Source: Aquatica leii (Eukaryota; Arthropoda; Insecta; Coleoptera; Lampyridae). From it: a DNA stretch of 64,000 nucleotides. The DNA lies in contig CM069433.1 of the NCBI GenBank assembly GCA_035610365.1, forward strand, positions 166,920,882-166,984,881, written 5' to 3'. The translations under genes and the position numbers were made by a program. The notes under the pieces were generated by a model that worked only from the letters and a program-made list of their open reading frames with translations, made no database searches and had not been told where the DNA came from. This document shows positions 32,457 through 44,764 of the stretch, in pieces (within the stretch, counting starts at the first letter, position 1; each line of letters begins with the position of its first letter).

Positions 32457-34395
32457 TATCTAAGGGTTTGAATTTTGCTGTTGCTCCCAAACGTATTCCT
32501 AAGGAAGATATTTTATGTGCTGTCGAGTCTTCTATAAGACACCTTCCTCGTCACATCTCAGATCCTATTCGTATCAACACTGGCAAAATCCTTAAATCTT
32601 CTGAAATTCCTAAACCCAACATTTCTAGGTCGAAAGAGTTAGCCCTAAAAAGTCTTCGTAAAAACCCTGATATTATTGTTCTTCCAGCCGACCAAGGCAA
32701 TGCTACTGTCGTCTTGAACCATATTGATTATGTTGCAAAAATCCATTCTATTGTGTCTGAGGAAACGTACGCTCTTCTGACTCGTAATCCCACTTCGAGG
32801 ATTGAACGTGAGGTCAGCTAAATCATCAAATCTTCCAATCTACCTCCTGAAACTAAACGTCGACTTACCCCTTCAGATTCTAAACCACCTCGTCTATACG
32901 GACTTCCCAAAATTCACAAACAAGGTATTCCCTTTCGACCTATCGTTAGTACTTTCCAATCTCCCACCTACAAGCTACCCAAGTTCTTGTCCAACATTCT
33001 TTGCGAGTTTTCAGGTAAAACCTCTTCTCACATCCTCAACTCTCAGCATTTTATTCAACGTCTACAAACTATAAAACTTGAACCCCACGATTTTCTTGTG
33101 AGTTTTGATGTCACTTCACTTTTTACTAAACTTCCTATTAAGGATTCGCTGATTATCATCGAACAGATTCTGTTTCAACATGGCAAGGACTTGAGTTTGG
33201 TTCCTCTTATTGATAAGTGTCTATCCTCTACTTACTTCCAATTTGATAACAAGTTTTACGAACAGGTTTCTGGTGCTGCTATGGGTTCTCCTCTATCACC
33301 TGTTGTAGCTAACATTTTTATGGAATCTTTTGAAACGGTTGCTTTGGAATCATCAATATTAAAACCCAAGGTTTGGTTTAGGTATGTTGTCGACACGTTT
33401 ATTGTTTGGCCTCATGGTCATCTCTAGAATTGTCTAAGTGTCTTAATCATCTTAACAATCAACACTTGGATATCAAATTCACTATGAAAATCGAAAGTAA
33501 TGGTTCTCTCCCATTTCTTGACGTTCTTGTGACTCGTAAACCCAACGGACTTTTGGGCCATTCTGTTTATCGCAAACCCACCCATACTGATAGATACCTT
33601 CATGCTTCGTCTCATCATCATCCTGCACAGAAACGTTCTGTTATTGAATCTTTGGTTCATCGCGCCTTTTCTATTTGTCAACCTGAGAATCTAGACTCGG
33701 AACTCTGTCATCTTACTAGAACTTTAGTGAACAATGTTTATATGAAGCGAGATAATCATAGAGTTATTAATCGTCGTCTACATCCACGTACTCGATTACC
33801 TAAGGACATTTCAACTCCCGAATCCAATCCGAAATTGGCTTTTTTACCCTACATTCACAAGGTTACAGATCAGATAGGGAAACTTCTTCGTAAGAATGGT
33901 ATCAAAACTATTTTCAACTCGACAGGTAAAATCTCTCAGATTCTTCCTTTTCCCAAGGACATATTTCCAACACTTTCATCTCAAGGTGTATACCAAATTC
34001 CTTGTTCATGTGGTTTAGTCTACATTGGTGAGACCGGTCGTTCCGTCATTACTCGCATTTCAGAACATGATCGTTGTATAAGGAAAAGGCATATTTCCAA
34101 GTCTGCGGTTGCTGAACATTATTTCACTACAGGTCACAAAATAGATTTCAATAACGTTTCGGTGATTGCCAAATCTCCATTCTTTTTTAACAGGAAATTT
34201 CGAGAGAGCATAGAAATCATCAAACACCCCAATAACTTCAATCGTGATCATGGTTTCGAGCTATCACCTCTTTGGTTCCCGGTCATTAGTCCTTTATCGA
34301 AAACACGCCCTCGTTTAACCGTAACCCAATCAGAGTCGAGCTTAACTACCCGTGACGATACTTCTTCTTTATCTACGGAGACTATTTCTTTTTAA
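32402..34395 (+). pseudogene. PLE reverse transcriptase and GIY-YIG endonuclease, copy 1
   Basis: PLE polyprotein for reverse transcription and target cleavage. From 32453 the N-terminal RT region reads VLSKGLNFAVAPKRIP-like sequence, then PDIIVLPADQGNATVVLNHI. An in-frame stop (TAA, 32819-32821) interrupts it. The frame continues with RLYGLPKIHKQGIPFRPIVS, RT motif A in VSFDVTSLFTKLPIKD, and motif B as GAAMGSPLSPVVANIF. Motif C is RYVVDT instead of the expected YVDD, so one catalytic Asp is Val. A one-base shift near 33420 moves the frame. The rest (33430-34395) is open: post-RT linker FLPYIHKVTDQIGKLL, then GIY-YIG GVYQIPCSCGLVYIGETGRS, RISEHDR and the terminal block NRKFRESIEIIKHPNN. The nuclease half looks intact; the RT is dead. 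Confidence 0.9.
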
Positions 34396-34407
34396 GTCAC
34401 TTCTATG

Positions 34408-34627
34408 GAGTTTAGAATCTGGCTTGGTTCACAAGTTGATTACCTAACTCTGTAGTGGTTCTTTGTTAGATTTTCGTTTGCTTTTTCGAGTTTATCGTTT
34501 TCTTTCTTACCTTTTCTGAGTTTAGAATCTGGCTTGGTTCACAAGTTGATTACCTTACTTTTGAGAAGTGTTTAGTTAGGTTTCGATTGCTTGCTTGAGT
34601 TCTTCGATTTTTCTCACGCCCTGATGA
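34408..34627 (+). repeat. 110-bp tandem repeat in the PLE 3' region
   Basis: Two units start at 34408 and 34518. Their first 38 bases are identical (GAGTTTAGAATCTGGCTTGG onward) and the rest diverges (T-rich, GAGTT(T/C) blocks). Copy 2 of the element has one unit at about 63806. Confidence 0.8.
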
Positions 34628-34665
34628 AGCCCCTTACGAAAGTGGGCGAAACGTTGGCAACTTCG
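34619..34665 (+). ncRNA. Hammerhead-like hairpin at the PLE 3' end
   Basis: The sequence CCTGATGAAGCCCC, a loop, then GTGGGCGAAACGTTGGCAAC forms a hairpin (GCCC/GGGC) between CTGATGA and GAAAC. This is the arrangement of the hammerhead ribozyme core reported in Penelope-like elements. However, there is an extra A after CTGATGA, and a cleavage triplet with a convincing third stem is not evident. It is best called hammerhead-like or degenerate. The reverse complement occurs at 62407-62450. Confidence 0.5.
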
Positions 34666-34725
34666 GTTACAACATTGACACGGTTCAAACCCGGAAAACG
34701 TTCTTATCTTAGTATAACTTCTTTA

Positions 34726-37700
34726 AGGTTTTTTCTTTTGTTAAGTTTTGTTTTGATGTAATCAGTATCAGTATCTACTTTTATAACACTTCTTGTCTTT
34801 TTGTTTATAGAAAGTTAAAAATATTTGATTGTTATTATCTTCTTTTTCTTTTTCATGTACTTTTGCTTTCTATACTTAAAAAAAAATAAGTTTTTCAAAA
34901 TGCAGGCAAAAACGTAAAGAAGGTGCTCAGAAATATCTTATCTTTAGTATACTTTTAGAAAAGTTATAACAGTTGGTCATTTAATTTGAATGTAAATCTT
35001 TTCTGTATTAGAAGTTAATTGTAGAATCTTATCTTGTATGATTTGTAATTTAAATTGTTATGCTTTTACATTCTCCATAAACAAACTTTTACCTCCGATT
35101 CAGTAATGGACTTGCTACTATCTACAAAATTCTTGGATTTTGTAAATGTTTCATTAGCGTGCGTATTTTTTTGTCTCCTATTTTTTTCTGTTCTTTTTAT
35201 TCTCATCGTGTTATGAAATCACGTTTATTAAACAACAAATTAATAACAATTAGTCAATTTATTATTTTTTTAAATCTTAAATATATAGAAAACTAAAAAC
35301 TAATTTAAAACGCTAATAATACAAGAATTATTATAATTTACTATTTGTTAAACAAACACACATACAAAGCTTTACCGTGTTAAACTTGATAGAAATTTGA
35401 TATGATTAACACTGCACATACAAAAAATCATTAACAGTACACGAAGTTATTTATATCTATAAAAACAATATACAAATAATAATTTTAAAGTTTGGTTTTT
35501 TATAAACTATAACATTATACGGAGTACACACAAATGTAGCACTATTTAAAGTGTTTTCTCTTGCAGTAATTATAATTTGACATTGAAAAAAAATTTACAA
35601 TAAAAACAAAATAAATAGTTGTAAAATTTTGTTGTAAAACTTTCGATTAAATTAAAAGTGTTTTCTAGGTCGATAGGTTATTAGGTTAACAGTGATATTT
35701 TAGAACAACATTATAAAAATTTATTTAAATCTATACGTTTTCTTTTATTTAAAGATGATTCTTAACGCCATTTACATATACATCAGTTTAACTGTAGTCG
35801 AGCAAGTGCATTGCGTTTTTTATGTCGTGAGAATATTATATAACAATGCACTTTTTAACAATTCCCTGATTATAAAAGTTACAAAAGTGTTATTGTGATA
35901 AATTAACTTTCTTCTTAGATGCGCAAAACAAAAAAATAATGTATATTTATTGCACTTAAAGAGTGATGATTAAATTAATGTGCTTGTCAACATTTATCTT
36001 AAAAACAATTTGATATTTTACGAATTGTATGAATACATTTTCATTATTTTTCAATTGTTTGGCAATGTAATAATGTAGTACTTACGGTACCTTTTCGTGA
36101 GAAGAGAGAGTTTGAGAAGCTATAGAATTGATTGTATGCAACAATGCAGTGCAATTTTTCAAAGAAAAGTTTGAAAAGCAATTGCATTTTTGTATAATAA
36201 AAAGTCTTATATATTTTTCAACTGTTAAATCAACGCTGTAAAAATTGATATTTTAAATAACACGTTACTCTGAATTCTTTTCAAAATTGATCTAAACAAT
36301 AATTTACTACACTAGAGAAGTTTATTTGTAAATTGTTTTTACAACACAGGATATAAGTATTATTTTGCACTTATACTTAGTGTGGTAAGTGAAACTGATA
36401 ATGGCATTGACTCGCGACTTCTCTTAAGTGGCACAAGAGTAGAAAAAATCTGGGATTAACGTTGTGAACTACCTACATATTAAGCACTCAAACCGGAATT
36501 ACTATGCTCCTCACAATATCAATTTTGCTTGATGAAAATAAATAAATTGTTCGATTTTTTTCTTAAGATTCATACTTACGATTTAACATATGATAACAAT
36601 TACCAAATTAATATTCATAAAAAATGCAGTTTTGATACTAAATCATGAAGTTAAAGAAACATTATTATAAAATAAAATAAATTAAAATTAAAATATTTTT
36701 TGTGGAGAAGAGTTTAAGTAAAATAATTTAATTGTATATCTAATACTCCATTTTGAGCATGGGTATATATATAATTTTTTTGAATAATTTAGTTCCTTGC
36801 TCCATTACTAAAAATTCATGTTTTTTAAATATTTTTTTATTGATAAAAAATTAATGAGTTGGTTGTTTAATTAAAGTCTATAATTTTTATATTGTTTTAT
36901 TGTATTACTTTTTTGCTTTAGTTATGGAATAGGGTATGCTTTATTTTGATTTCTGTATTTGTTATTTATTTAGAAATATTTTCTTTACTCTAGAAGAATA
37001 CTAAAAATGTTTGTACCTATTGTGATTTTCAAAACTGCTGTCTGCTGTAAGTCATGTTTTTTTTGTCATTAAAATCAGTTACAATGCATTTTTATAGATC
37101 CACGTTTTTGTTTGATTATGATTAATGCGTTTATGTAAATGCATTCGAAGTGTTATTTAAGAACGTTAAACCTCATTTTTTAAACGAGTTTGTCATAAAT
37201 ACAATTTGACGTATAATCTAATATTTTCTTAGTCCTTATACTTTATTCTCGTATGTTATTACAACGTTCAAACATCAATCAATAAACAAATATTTATAAT
37301 ATAAACATGATCTTTTTCTTTAATAAAAGTATTAAGGACAAGCGTTTTACTTTCAATAATCAACAGTTCACAAAAAAAGGTAAGTGGGAACATAGTTTTG
37401 GTAATAGTATTTAAAAATTATGCATCAAGTCTGGAAAGAAATGAATAGCAAAAGTATAAAAATAAAGATGATGCCCGAGGTCCCTTTCACTAGCCTCATG
37501 TTACTTTCTTCGCCAGTAAGCCACTCGCTCGACCTATCACCTGTTTGGTCCGTCGTTTTTAAAATTTATTAAGTGATAACTTTTGATTCACGCAGAGCAG
37601 TTTAGAAATTTTCTTTTGATTATTTATTACTGGTTTGTACAGTAGTTCATTGTTTTTTTACAAATTAAGAACAGAAACAGTACATACTAATTAAAAGAAT

Positions 37701-38492
37701 AAATTTTAACATCAAATTTTTACACTTCTAAATGCTAAGGTGATTTCCGGCCAGGATAGTTCCTATAAGGAGAAAGCTGCATAGTTTAACTAGAATCCTA
37801 GACACATTATTGTAATGATAAGTGGTTTTAGGTATTTCGTTGTATGTGTACATTTAAATATTATTACTGTATTGTTATTGATTTCTTTATCATTGTAGCG
37901 CTTGAGTTTTATAATACATACAGAACAATACCCAAATACGATTTTTATAACTATTTTTGTGTTTAATATGATTTTATTGCAGACTGTTTATATATATATA
38001 TAATTTTTTTTTTAATGTTTGTATGTAAATTTCAATTATTTTTTTGCAGCAATTAAACCAGTTTTTTGACTTTTAATCGACCCAAACAAAAAAAATATTA
38101 ACGTTTACATAATTTTGTTTTTTTTTGTTATTATAGAATATATTTTGATTCATTTATAAAAAGTTTTTCGTATTTACATTTTAAGCACGAGCTGAAACGC
38201 AAAATGTTAATGCAACACGTCACACTATAAGGTGGGCTAAATTTTTTAAAACGCTTAAAGGGAATGTGAATTTGGTATGTTCAGCGATCATTCTTTACGA
38301 CACTGATTGATTTCGATTAATCTTTTTTTATCAAAAAGAGTTAGTAGTGGTCCCATTTTGACCAAATTTTGATGATGGGATCTATGAGAAAAAGACCAAA
38401 CTCCTAAATTTACATTGACATAAAATTGTCTTCAAGCGCATTTTCAAGAATTTCAGTGACTATAACCACTATTGTTCACATCACTAAAAAGA
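34726..38492. other. AT-rich stretch, no gene recognised; one dispersed repeat
   Basis: Nearly 4 kb of extreme AT content without a credible frame. Bases about 36676-36740 repeat 26266-26328. A GC-richer patch at about 37475-37560 (GCCCGAGGTCCCTTTCAC) is unassigned. A short TA run lies near 37990-38002. Confidence 0.4.
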
Positions 38493-38645
38493 AAAAAATT
38501 AAATTTTTTCAACAAAAAAAAGAACCGACTTAAAAAAATGCATCAAATAAAATGCACTAAAAAGTAAAAAGTTATAATTTTATTTATTTACAATTAAACG
38601 ATGAAATGTTTATTTACATAAAATTACTTTTTGAAGTCGGTGCCA
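38493..38645. repeat. Dispersed repeat with AGAACCGACTT / AAGTCGGT ends
   Basis: AAAGAACCGACTTAAAAA at about 38518 and TTTTTGAAGTCGGTGCC at about 38628 face each other as short imperfect inverted repeats. Bases 38493-38573 match 42541-42600 in inverted orientation (shared AAAAAAAGAACCGA and AATGCACTAAAAAGTAAAAA). Copy 1 has a duplicated AAAATGCA. The family is unidentified. Confidence 0.55.
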
Positions 38646-40680
38646 AACACATTCGAGTTAAATCTATTACAACTGCCAAAGTTATAAATTAAACATAATC
38701 CTATGTCAATATCATACATTTCATGTAAATATTGTAACGTTCGCAAAATTATTTTTACGAACTCATTCGTATACTCATTACAGTCATTACGAATCAATTT
38801 CTAGAACGTTTCCCGAATGATGTAGACAATTTTCAAAAAATAACAGAAATATATAAAAACGATTTAAAGTGAGCATAGATCAGTTATTTGAAGTCGGCAG
38901 TAGTAAGAAAATGTTTAAACAAATAAGTGATTAAGGTGGCGTTTGAAGTATGTTGGGTTGCCTAAAATATCGTATTTTTAGCTCGATTTTGATGGTTCGC
39001 GTTTAATATAACATTTAAAAAATAAAATAATATTTCAACATTTTTTATTAGAATTGACAAGATAAATCATAGAAGAATCGATAATGGTAATTTTTGGTGC
39101 ACAATAATTTCTAATAAAAAAACTATTAGCGTCCAAAGTTGCTCAACTTTTTGCATTTCATAAAAGAGACAATTGCCATTAAACCAACAAATGTTTCGAA
39201 ATATTAATACTCAAAACTTCTAGAGCGACCCTTGAAAATGTATTAGAACATTTGAATATTAACAAAAATTGTGTAATATAGAAATGTTATATTAAACAGT
39301 AATATTGCCATATAACCAATGTTAAATGAAACTGAGATAACAGAAATCTTTATTGTTTTAGTTCAGTCATTTTACCACGGATGGCGCTAAAAAATAAATT
39401 GTTTTTTTGGTTCATAAGGCTCATTTTTGCACTTATGCTTTACGCGCTTTACGCTAATGTCATTATATTTTTGTTTATGTTGAAAATTTCGAAGAAATGA
39501 ATGCATATGCACAATATGGTTATCTGAGTTGATATTTAATGCCACCGTTTTATATTAAAAAACAAAAACAGATAAGGTACACAATCTACATTTTACTATT
39601 TATTTGAATTTGCGATTTTTGAGTTGAGAAACTATATACCAACTCTTTTATAAACAAACTATCTTATTAAACAATGAAAATAAAATCAATTTTTTTCTGT
39701 AAAAGTTAAAATCGGAACTTTGTCTCTTTGCTAAAATTAATAAAAACACTAGTTAAAGTAATCCGATATTAGTAAAATAAGTAGAGTTTAAGTTTTTAAA
39801 TGCAGTTGCAGCATATAATAATTAGAAAAAATGGGTGATTGCAAAATGCAACAAACACACAAAGCTTTCATAAAGAATTTGAAAGTTTGTGAAATTATTT
39901 GAAAAACCGCTAGATACAAAAAAATCGAAATCAGTTCAATAGAAAATCTAGTGCGAAAACGTAAGTGCAAATTTTAAGTCAGACCAAAGTGAAAAAAGTG
40001 AGCCATTATCGATATCTGTTTTCGGGGTTTCTCCAAAGCAATAAAAACCAAAGGGATTTTTGTTTCTTTTTTGGTTAGCATCTTTTTAGGTAGATTATTT
40101 CGTACAACTTGACCCATTTAATCGAGCTTTTTTTTCTATTGGAGGTTTGAATAAAATTAAATAAATAGCAAGGGTTTTACAAAAAATAATTTTTTGAATC
40201 TAGAAAATTTGAAATCTTTTACAAATATGTTTGCAAAATTTATTTAATTTAAATTAAATATTATACAAATTACTACAGAATTCAAATAAGATAATCAACG
40301 AATTGTTAAAACATGTTAGCATTGCTATCTTGTATTTAGGTATTTGCTGACATCGCACATTAGCGAATTAAAATAAAAGGTTTGCTGAGATTGAGTTCAA
40401 GGTTTTCGTCTCAAGATTGGTATATTTACCTATTAGTTATACCGGTTATACCTGGTAATTTTGTAATACCGTAAAATAATTGAATTGCAGCATGTTATTT
40501 AATAATTAAATTAACGTTTTAGCTTCTTTATTATTTCTTATAATCAACTATTGTATATAATTGAAAACCAACATTTGCCCATCTCTAATTTTTGCATCAA
40601 CGTCTTTATAAACAGTTATCTACTTTAAATCGAGAGCGACATCTATTCTCTATATATTGTAATGTTATTTCTCACAACGC
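38646..40680. other. AT-rich stretch; possible solo LTR near 38740-38990
   Basis: About 38740-38990 has features of an insect Gypsy LTR: it opens TGTAACGTTCGC, carries a TATATAAAAACG promoter-like box near 38850 and a GAGCATAGATCAGTTATTT block after it. No second copy or target duplication was found, so this is weak. The remainder up to the Gypsy leader shows no gene. Confidence 0.25.
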
Positions 40681-41140
40681 TCACTACGAATTTAAAATGT
40701 CGCATTCAAACGCGCCCTTAACGCCAACGAAGTAAAAATGTACGTGACTTTAATATAAACAAGTGTTAGTTTTTAGAAAAACAGAAGTTATTCGCGAACA
40801 CTATTTTTTAACTGATTGTAATGCATAAATTAGTGCAAGTGTTTTCTTAAATATCATTAGATTTAATTGGTTCGTGTAGTTATAAACGTGAAAATATTTT
40901 GTGTATAAATAAATTAGTGCTAAAATTTGTAACATTAGTGTCAGTGTAGAATTTTAGATTTTAGTCTAAATATCATTAAGTAATTTAGTATCGTAATAAA
41001 AACATTGATTGCGTAATAATCAACTGTTTAGTTTGCGATTTGCGTGTTAGTTTATAGCGTGTAATTCTAGCTGTTCCATTTCGTTATACTAGTGTCGGGC
41101 GTTATTAAAATTCAGTGTTGTTTATTCGTGTTATAACGTA
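40681..41140 (+). other. Probable leader or LTR of Gypsy element 1
   Basis: The 460 bases before the gag start are GTG- and TAA-rich with little coding potential, as expected for an LTR and untranslated leader. I could not find a primer-binding site or a matching 3' LTR. Confidence 0.3.
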
Positions 41141-42470
41141 TGCCGGTAACTCGTTATCAAACAAAAACGGATACAAAACTATTTGAATTTCTCGAATCAA
41201 TAAAAAATGGCCAAGAATCGGTGAATAAAAATATGCAAGAAAAACTGTCCGGAAATTCTAGAAAAATGGAAGAAAAGTTTTAGAAAAGTTCGCAGAAAAT
41301 GGAAGAAAATTTGAAACAAATAGAAGCAAAATTGGAAAATTCTAGAAATTTAAAACAATTATGTTAATTTTAAAAAAAGTAATTTTGCGAATATGTGAAT
41401 GACAAAATAGAAGAAGTAGAAGACAAATTAGAACAAAAGTTAGAATAAAATTCAAGATCGATAGAAGACAAACTAGAGAAAAAAATTAGAGAAAGAATAC
41501 AACTACTTGAAGAAAAAATGAACCAAATAAATTGTCACGGCGAGGGAAGTGTCACAAGCGAAGATTTACTAGACCATCGAAAAGAAATCACTCACAAGTT
41601 TAAAGATGTTCTTCCAATTTTTGATGGTAAAGTTCCATGGTTAACCTACTAGAAGCAGTTTACAGCCGCAGCTACAGCTAATGGTAGGAGCAAAAAACAG
41701 AAAGCGACGTCTTTAATAATGTCCTTACGCGCTTGGAATTTTGCAGACTGTTCTTGACCACTTAGAGAAAAATTACGAACACTTAATTTCACGTTTAGAA
41801 ATGAGATATGGAGATGCTCATCTTCAACAAGTGCATCAAACTCAAATTAAAAATCGAGTTCAGAAAGCTGCGTTTGGTTTACTTAGACGACATGATCGTG
41901 GTTGGAAGGTCGTTTGAAGAACACTTGAACAACTTGAAAAAAGTGTTCCAGGGATTACGTAGGGCAAATCTCAAACTGAGCCAAAAAAAGTGCTACATAT
42001 TTAAGAAGAAAGTGCAATACTTTGGCCACGTCGTATCTAGAGAGAGAGTAAAGTCTGACCCAAACAAAATCCGAGCAATGCAAGTTTGTGCACCTATTAT
42101 AGACGATTTGTATCTGGATTTGCCAATATTGCCAAACCTTTTACGAAATTGACTGAAGAAATAGCAGAATTTAGATGGAATGAAGACTGCGAAAATGCTT
42201 TCCATCAACTAAAACAGGCCCTAGTCACTTCGCCGATTTTAAGGTATTCAAGAGAAGATGGAAATTTTGTTAGGGATACCGACACAAGCGATCTGGCCAT
42301 AGACGAGGTCCTTTTGCAGGTTCAAGATGAACAAGGAAAAGTTATTGCCTATTTTAGCAAGGTTTTGTCCAGGCTAGAAAAGACTTATTGCGTGACTAGG
42401 AGGGAGCTGTTAGCAGTCGTCAAGTCCATAGAATATTTCTATAAATATTTGTATGGACATTTTTACTGAG
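41141..42470 (+). pseudogene. Ty3/Gypsy element 1: gag joined to RT/RNase H by deletion
   Basis: Gag starts at 41141 (MPVTRYQTKTDTKLFEFLES) with a Lys/Glu-rich coiled coil. Then come FKDVLPIFDGKVPWLTY and NFTSRLEMRYGDAHLQQ-like sequence (about 41790-41830), the conserved Gypsy capsid end. Within 30 codons this passes into the RT core, RLVYLDDMIVVGRSFEEHLN (about 41873-41935), which contains the catalytic YLDD box. LSQKKCYIFKKKVQYFGHVV follows. Protease and the first half of the RT are thus deleted. A second small deletion and frameshift at about 42080 removes the SFLGL segment and resumes at MCTYYRRFVSGFANIAKPF. RNase H then reads IAYFSKVLSRLEKTYCVTRR with ELLAVVKSIEYFYKYLYG. The integrase is absent. 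The internal deletions and stops make it inactive. Confidence 0.85.
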
Positions 42471-42540
42471 AACGGAAATAAATTAATGTTAAAATTGGTT
42501 ACTATATAAATTTCGACATTTACTTGTAATTACATTAAAC

Positions 42541-42600
42541 TGTTTTTTTTACTTTTTAGTGCATTTTTATAATCGGTTCTTTTTTTTTATTAAATTTTTG
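42541..42600 (-). repeat. Inverted partner of the 38.5-kb dispersed repeat
   Basis: This segment is the reverse complement of part of 38493-38573 (both contain AAAAAAAGAACCGA and AATGCACTAAAAAGTAAAAA). It lies directly after the broken end of Gypsy element 1. Confidence 0.6.
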
Positions 42601-44760
42601 AATTACGATTTGCGGTTTTATCTGCTTGATTTAGTTTCAAATTTGGAGTAGGTCATTCGATAGAATCTATTTCAATTTTTTCTTCTGACGACACTATTCT
42701 AATTATTTTTAAAAATAAATTGTAAACTATTTTTTGCAGCTTTTAAAAATAACGTACGACAAATATACCGTTTCACTTAGAACACGTCGTACACATTCCA
42801 CAGATCAACTAGTACTGAACCGCGAACTATAACAGCGCGAGCTTTTTCCAACACCCAAAACTGCATATGAAAATCTCGTAAGGTGGGTCGCAAAGTTACG
42901 GTACAATTCTCTGCAATATATATTCTCTGCTCAAATAATTGTAGCCCAAACATAAAGAAATACCTATTTAATTTAAGTTGCTTTAAACGACGACCATATT
43001 AAAATAATGTTTTAGAGTAATAAAAAGTTCAGTTCAGTTTTTTGTTTTAATGAACGTTTGAGAGGCTCGCGCTCTAGAGTCTTTATAGACTACCCGCCAC
43101 TGTTTGATTGCAAGCAGTTACATTTATTTATTTAGGTTAGATCACAAACTAAATCTTTTAGATGTGCTATAAAGCGTAGTTCAGATTATATACAATGTTT
43201 TCGCACAGTTGCGATACAGTTCTAAAATACTGTATGAAAACAGTTTGTATACAGCATACAGGCGATATTGCGTGTCCAGATGTGATTGACAGGTCCGGTG
43301 CTAATGTTTGTACTGAGCCCTTACTATTATATATGAGATTTTTAAAAAGTAACATAAAAAACATCGTGTACCGTACAAAACATAGAATAGGATGATGTAC
43401 ATGTCAACTAAAACTTTTCTTAAATATAAACAAACATAATACTTTGTAAATATAACTGTTATATAAATTATTTTGTAACAAAACTTTATTTTTGTCTATT
43501 CTGAACTAATATTTTTATAATTCCTTCAAAATACAGTTGTTTTAATATTTTATGCTCGCTTGAACAAATAGATAACGCTTTGGGTTATTTTTCATTGTTG
43601 ATTTTAATTCATTTTGAAGGAAATCTAATTTTGAAAACGAGATTGCTTGTAAATTATGCTTAGTTAAAGTATCACATTCGTACGTTTTTAATGTTTCAAA
43701 TTTCAATTAGCAAAAAATACTTTTTTATACAAAACAAATATTGCATTTTTTAACTTGTAGAACAAAATTATAGAGAACTCGCAAAGTTGTTTAAAAATCT
43801 TACGACGAAGATTTTAAACGTAATGACAATGCACGAATATTTTTTTTAGCTGTTTACGACAGATTTGTAAGTTAGAATCTTTAAACAGTGTTTAAAATAA
43901 AGTTTTTTGCTGCAGTTTAAAATATTATTTATCTTGTAGTTTTTCGATAAACAAAGTCTGCTATGTATGCATACATGTAACTGAAAATCAACAAAGTTTT
44001 TTTTTAAAACGAATGAAGTAAATTTATAAATATTGTTGTTAGGAAAAGAAATTAAGAAGGAAATATTCAAGTCTTTAAAGATCAAATGGAGTAGTTTGAC
44101 AAATTTTATTTACGTATCTTAAAAACGACCATTTATTTCATTAAATGTGTATCCAACTTAAGAAGATTTTAACCTCAAACCAAAGCTATCAACAACGCGG
44201 ATTTTTGTTTAGTAAATTAATTACAGAAGTGTACTGGATAACTCAAGAAAATTCTTTTGTTAAATAGGGTTTGGTTATAAAAAGATATAATGAAAGGAAA
44301 TAGTTGTTTACTGATGTCGCTACTTAACAAAGAGAAATATGATTCGTTATGAGTAAATAATGATGAAGACGTTTATTTGACGTTCTTACATATGTTTGTG
44401 TGTTACCATAAAACGTTTTTAAAATTTTTAAAAGTTAACTCAAAAAACCTTTTTTGATAAATTGCAGAATTTACGTTTTATAAAATTTAAAACGTAAATA
44501 TTATTGGAGTGTTATTTATTTCATGTTACAATAAAATTAAATCGATTTGTTTCATATCATAAATGTTTTTGCAACAAGTTATGAAAATAACTTTGTGTTC
44601 TAAGTTTTTTACACTGAAAATGCGTTTTTGATTTTTTGATCTATTAGGTTATTGTTGGAGAAAATATTATAAGCCCTTTTTTTTACTGCGGCTAAATATC
44701 TGCAATTATTGGAAGAAAATATAATTCCTCATCTAACAAGGTTATAGCCCGATAAAACAA
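42601..44760. other. No gene recognised; one unassigned frame
   Basis: At 43195-43395 a plus-strand frame with five Cys (SHSCDTVLKYCMKTVCIQHT; GDIACPDVIDRSGANVCTEP) overlaps a minus-strand frame. The patch is GC-richer than its surroundings. I cannot say whether it is a scrap of a host exon. A GC-richer block near 42780-42900 could belong to an LTR. Confidence 0.3.
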
Positions 44761-44764
44761 ATGT

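Larger units (their letters stand above)
32344..34725 (+). mobile_element. Penelope-like element, copy 1 (5'-truncated, with inverted 5' junction)
   Basis: The element begins with an inverted copy of its own coding sequence (32344-32387 against 32399-32456, spacer about 11 bp). It continues with an RT/GIY-YIG reading frame to 34395, a 3' region with a 110-bp tandem repeat, and a hairpin of the PLE type. It ends near TCTTATCTTAGTATAA at about 34725. The same terminus closes the second copy (about 63931) and opens the inverted segment of that copy (62341). The true N-terminus is missing. Confidence 0.85.

Noticed and set aside
33424..33681. Minus-strand open frame under PLE copy 1
   Set aside because: It is the shadow of the GIY-YIG/linker frame on the opposite strand; a similar shadow occurs in copy 2 at 62873-63088.
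38740..38990. Confident solo LTR
   Set aside because: Only promoter-like and terminal-like features are seen; no second copy or target duplication, so it stays a weak note.
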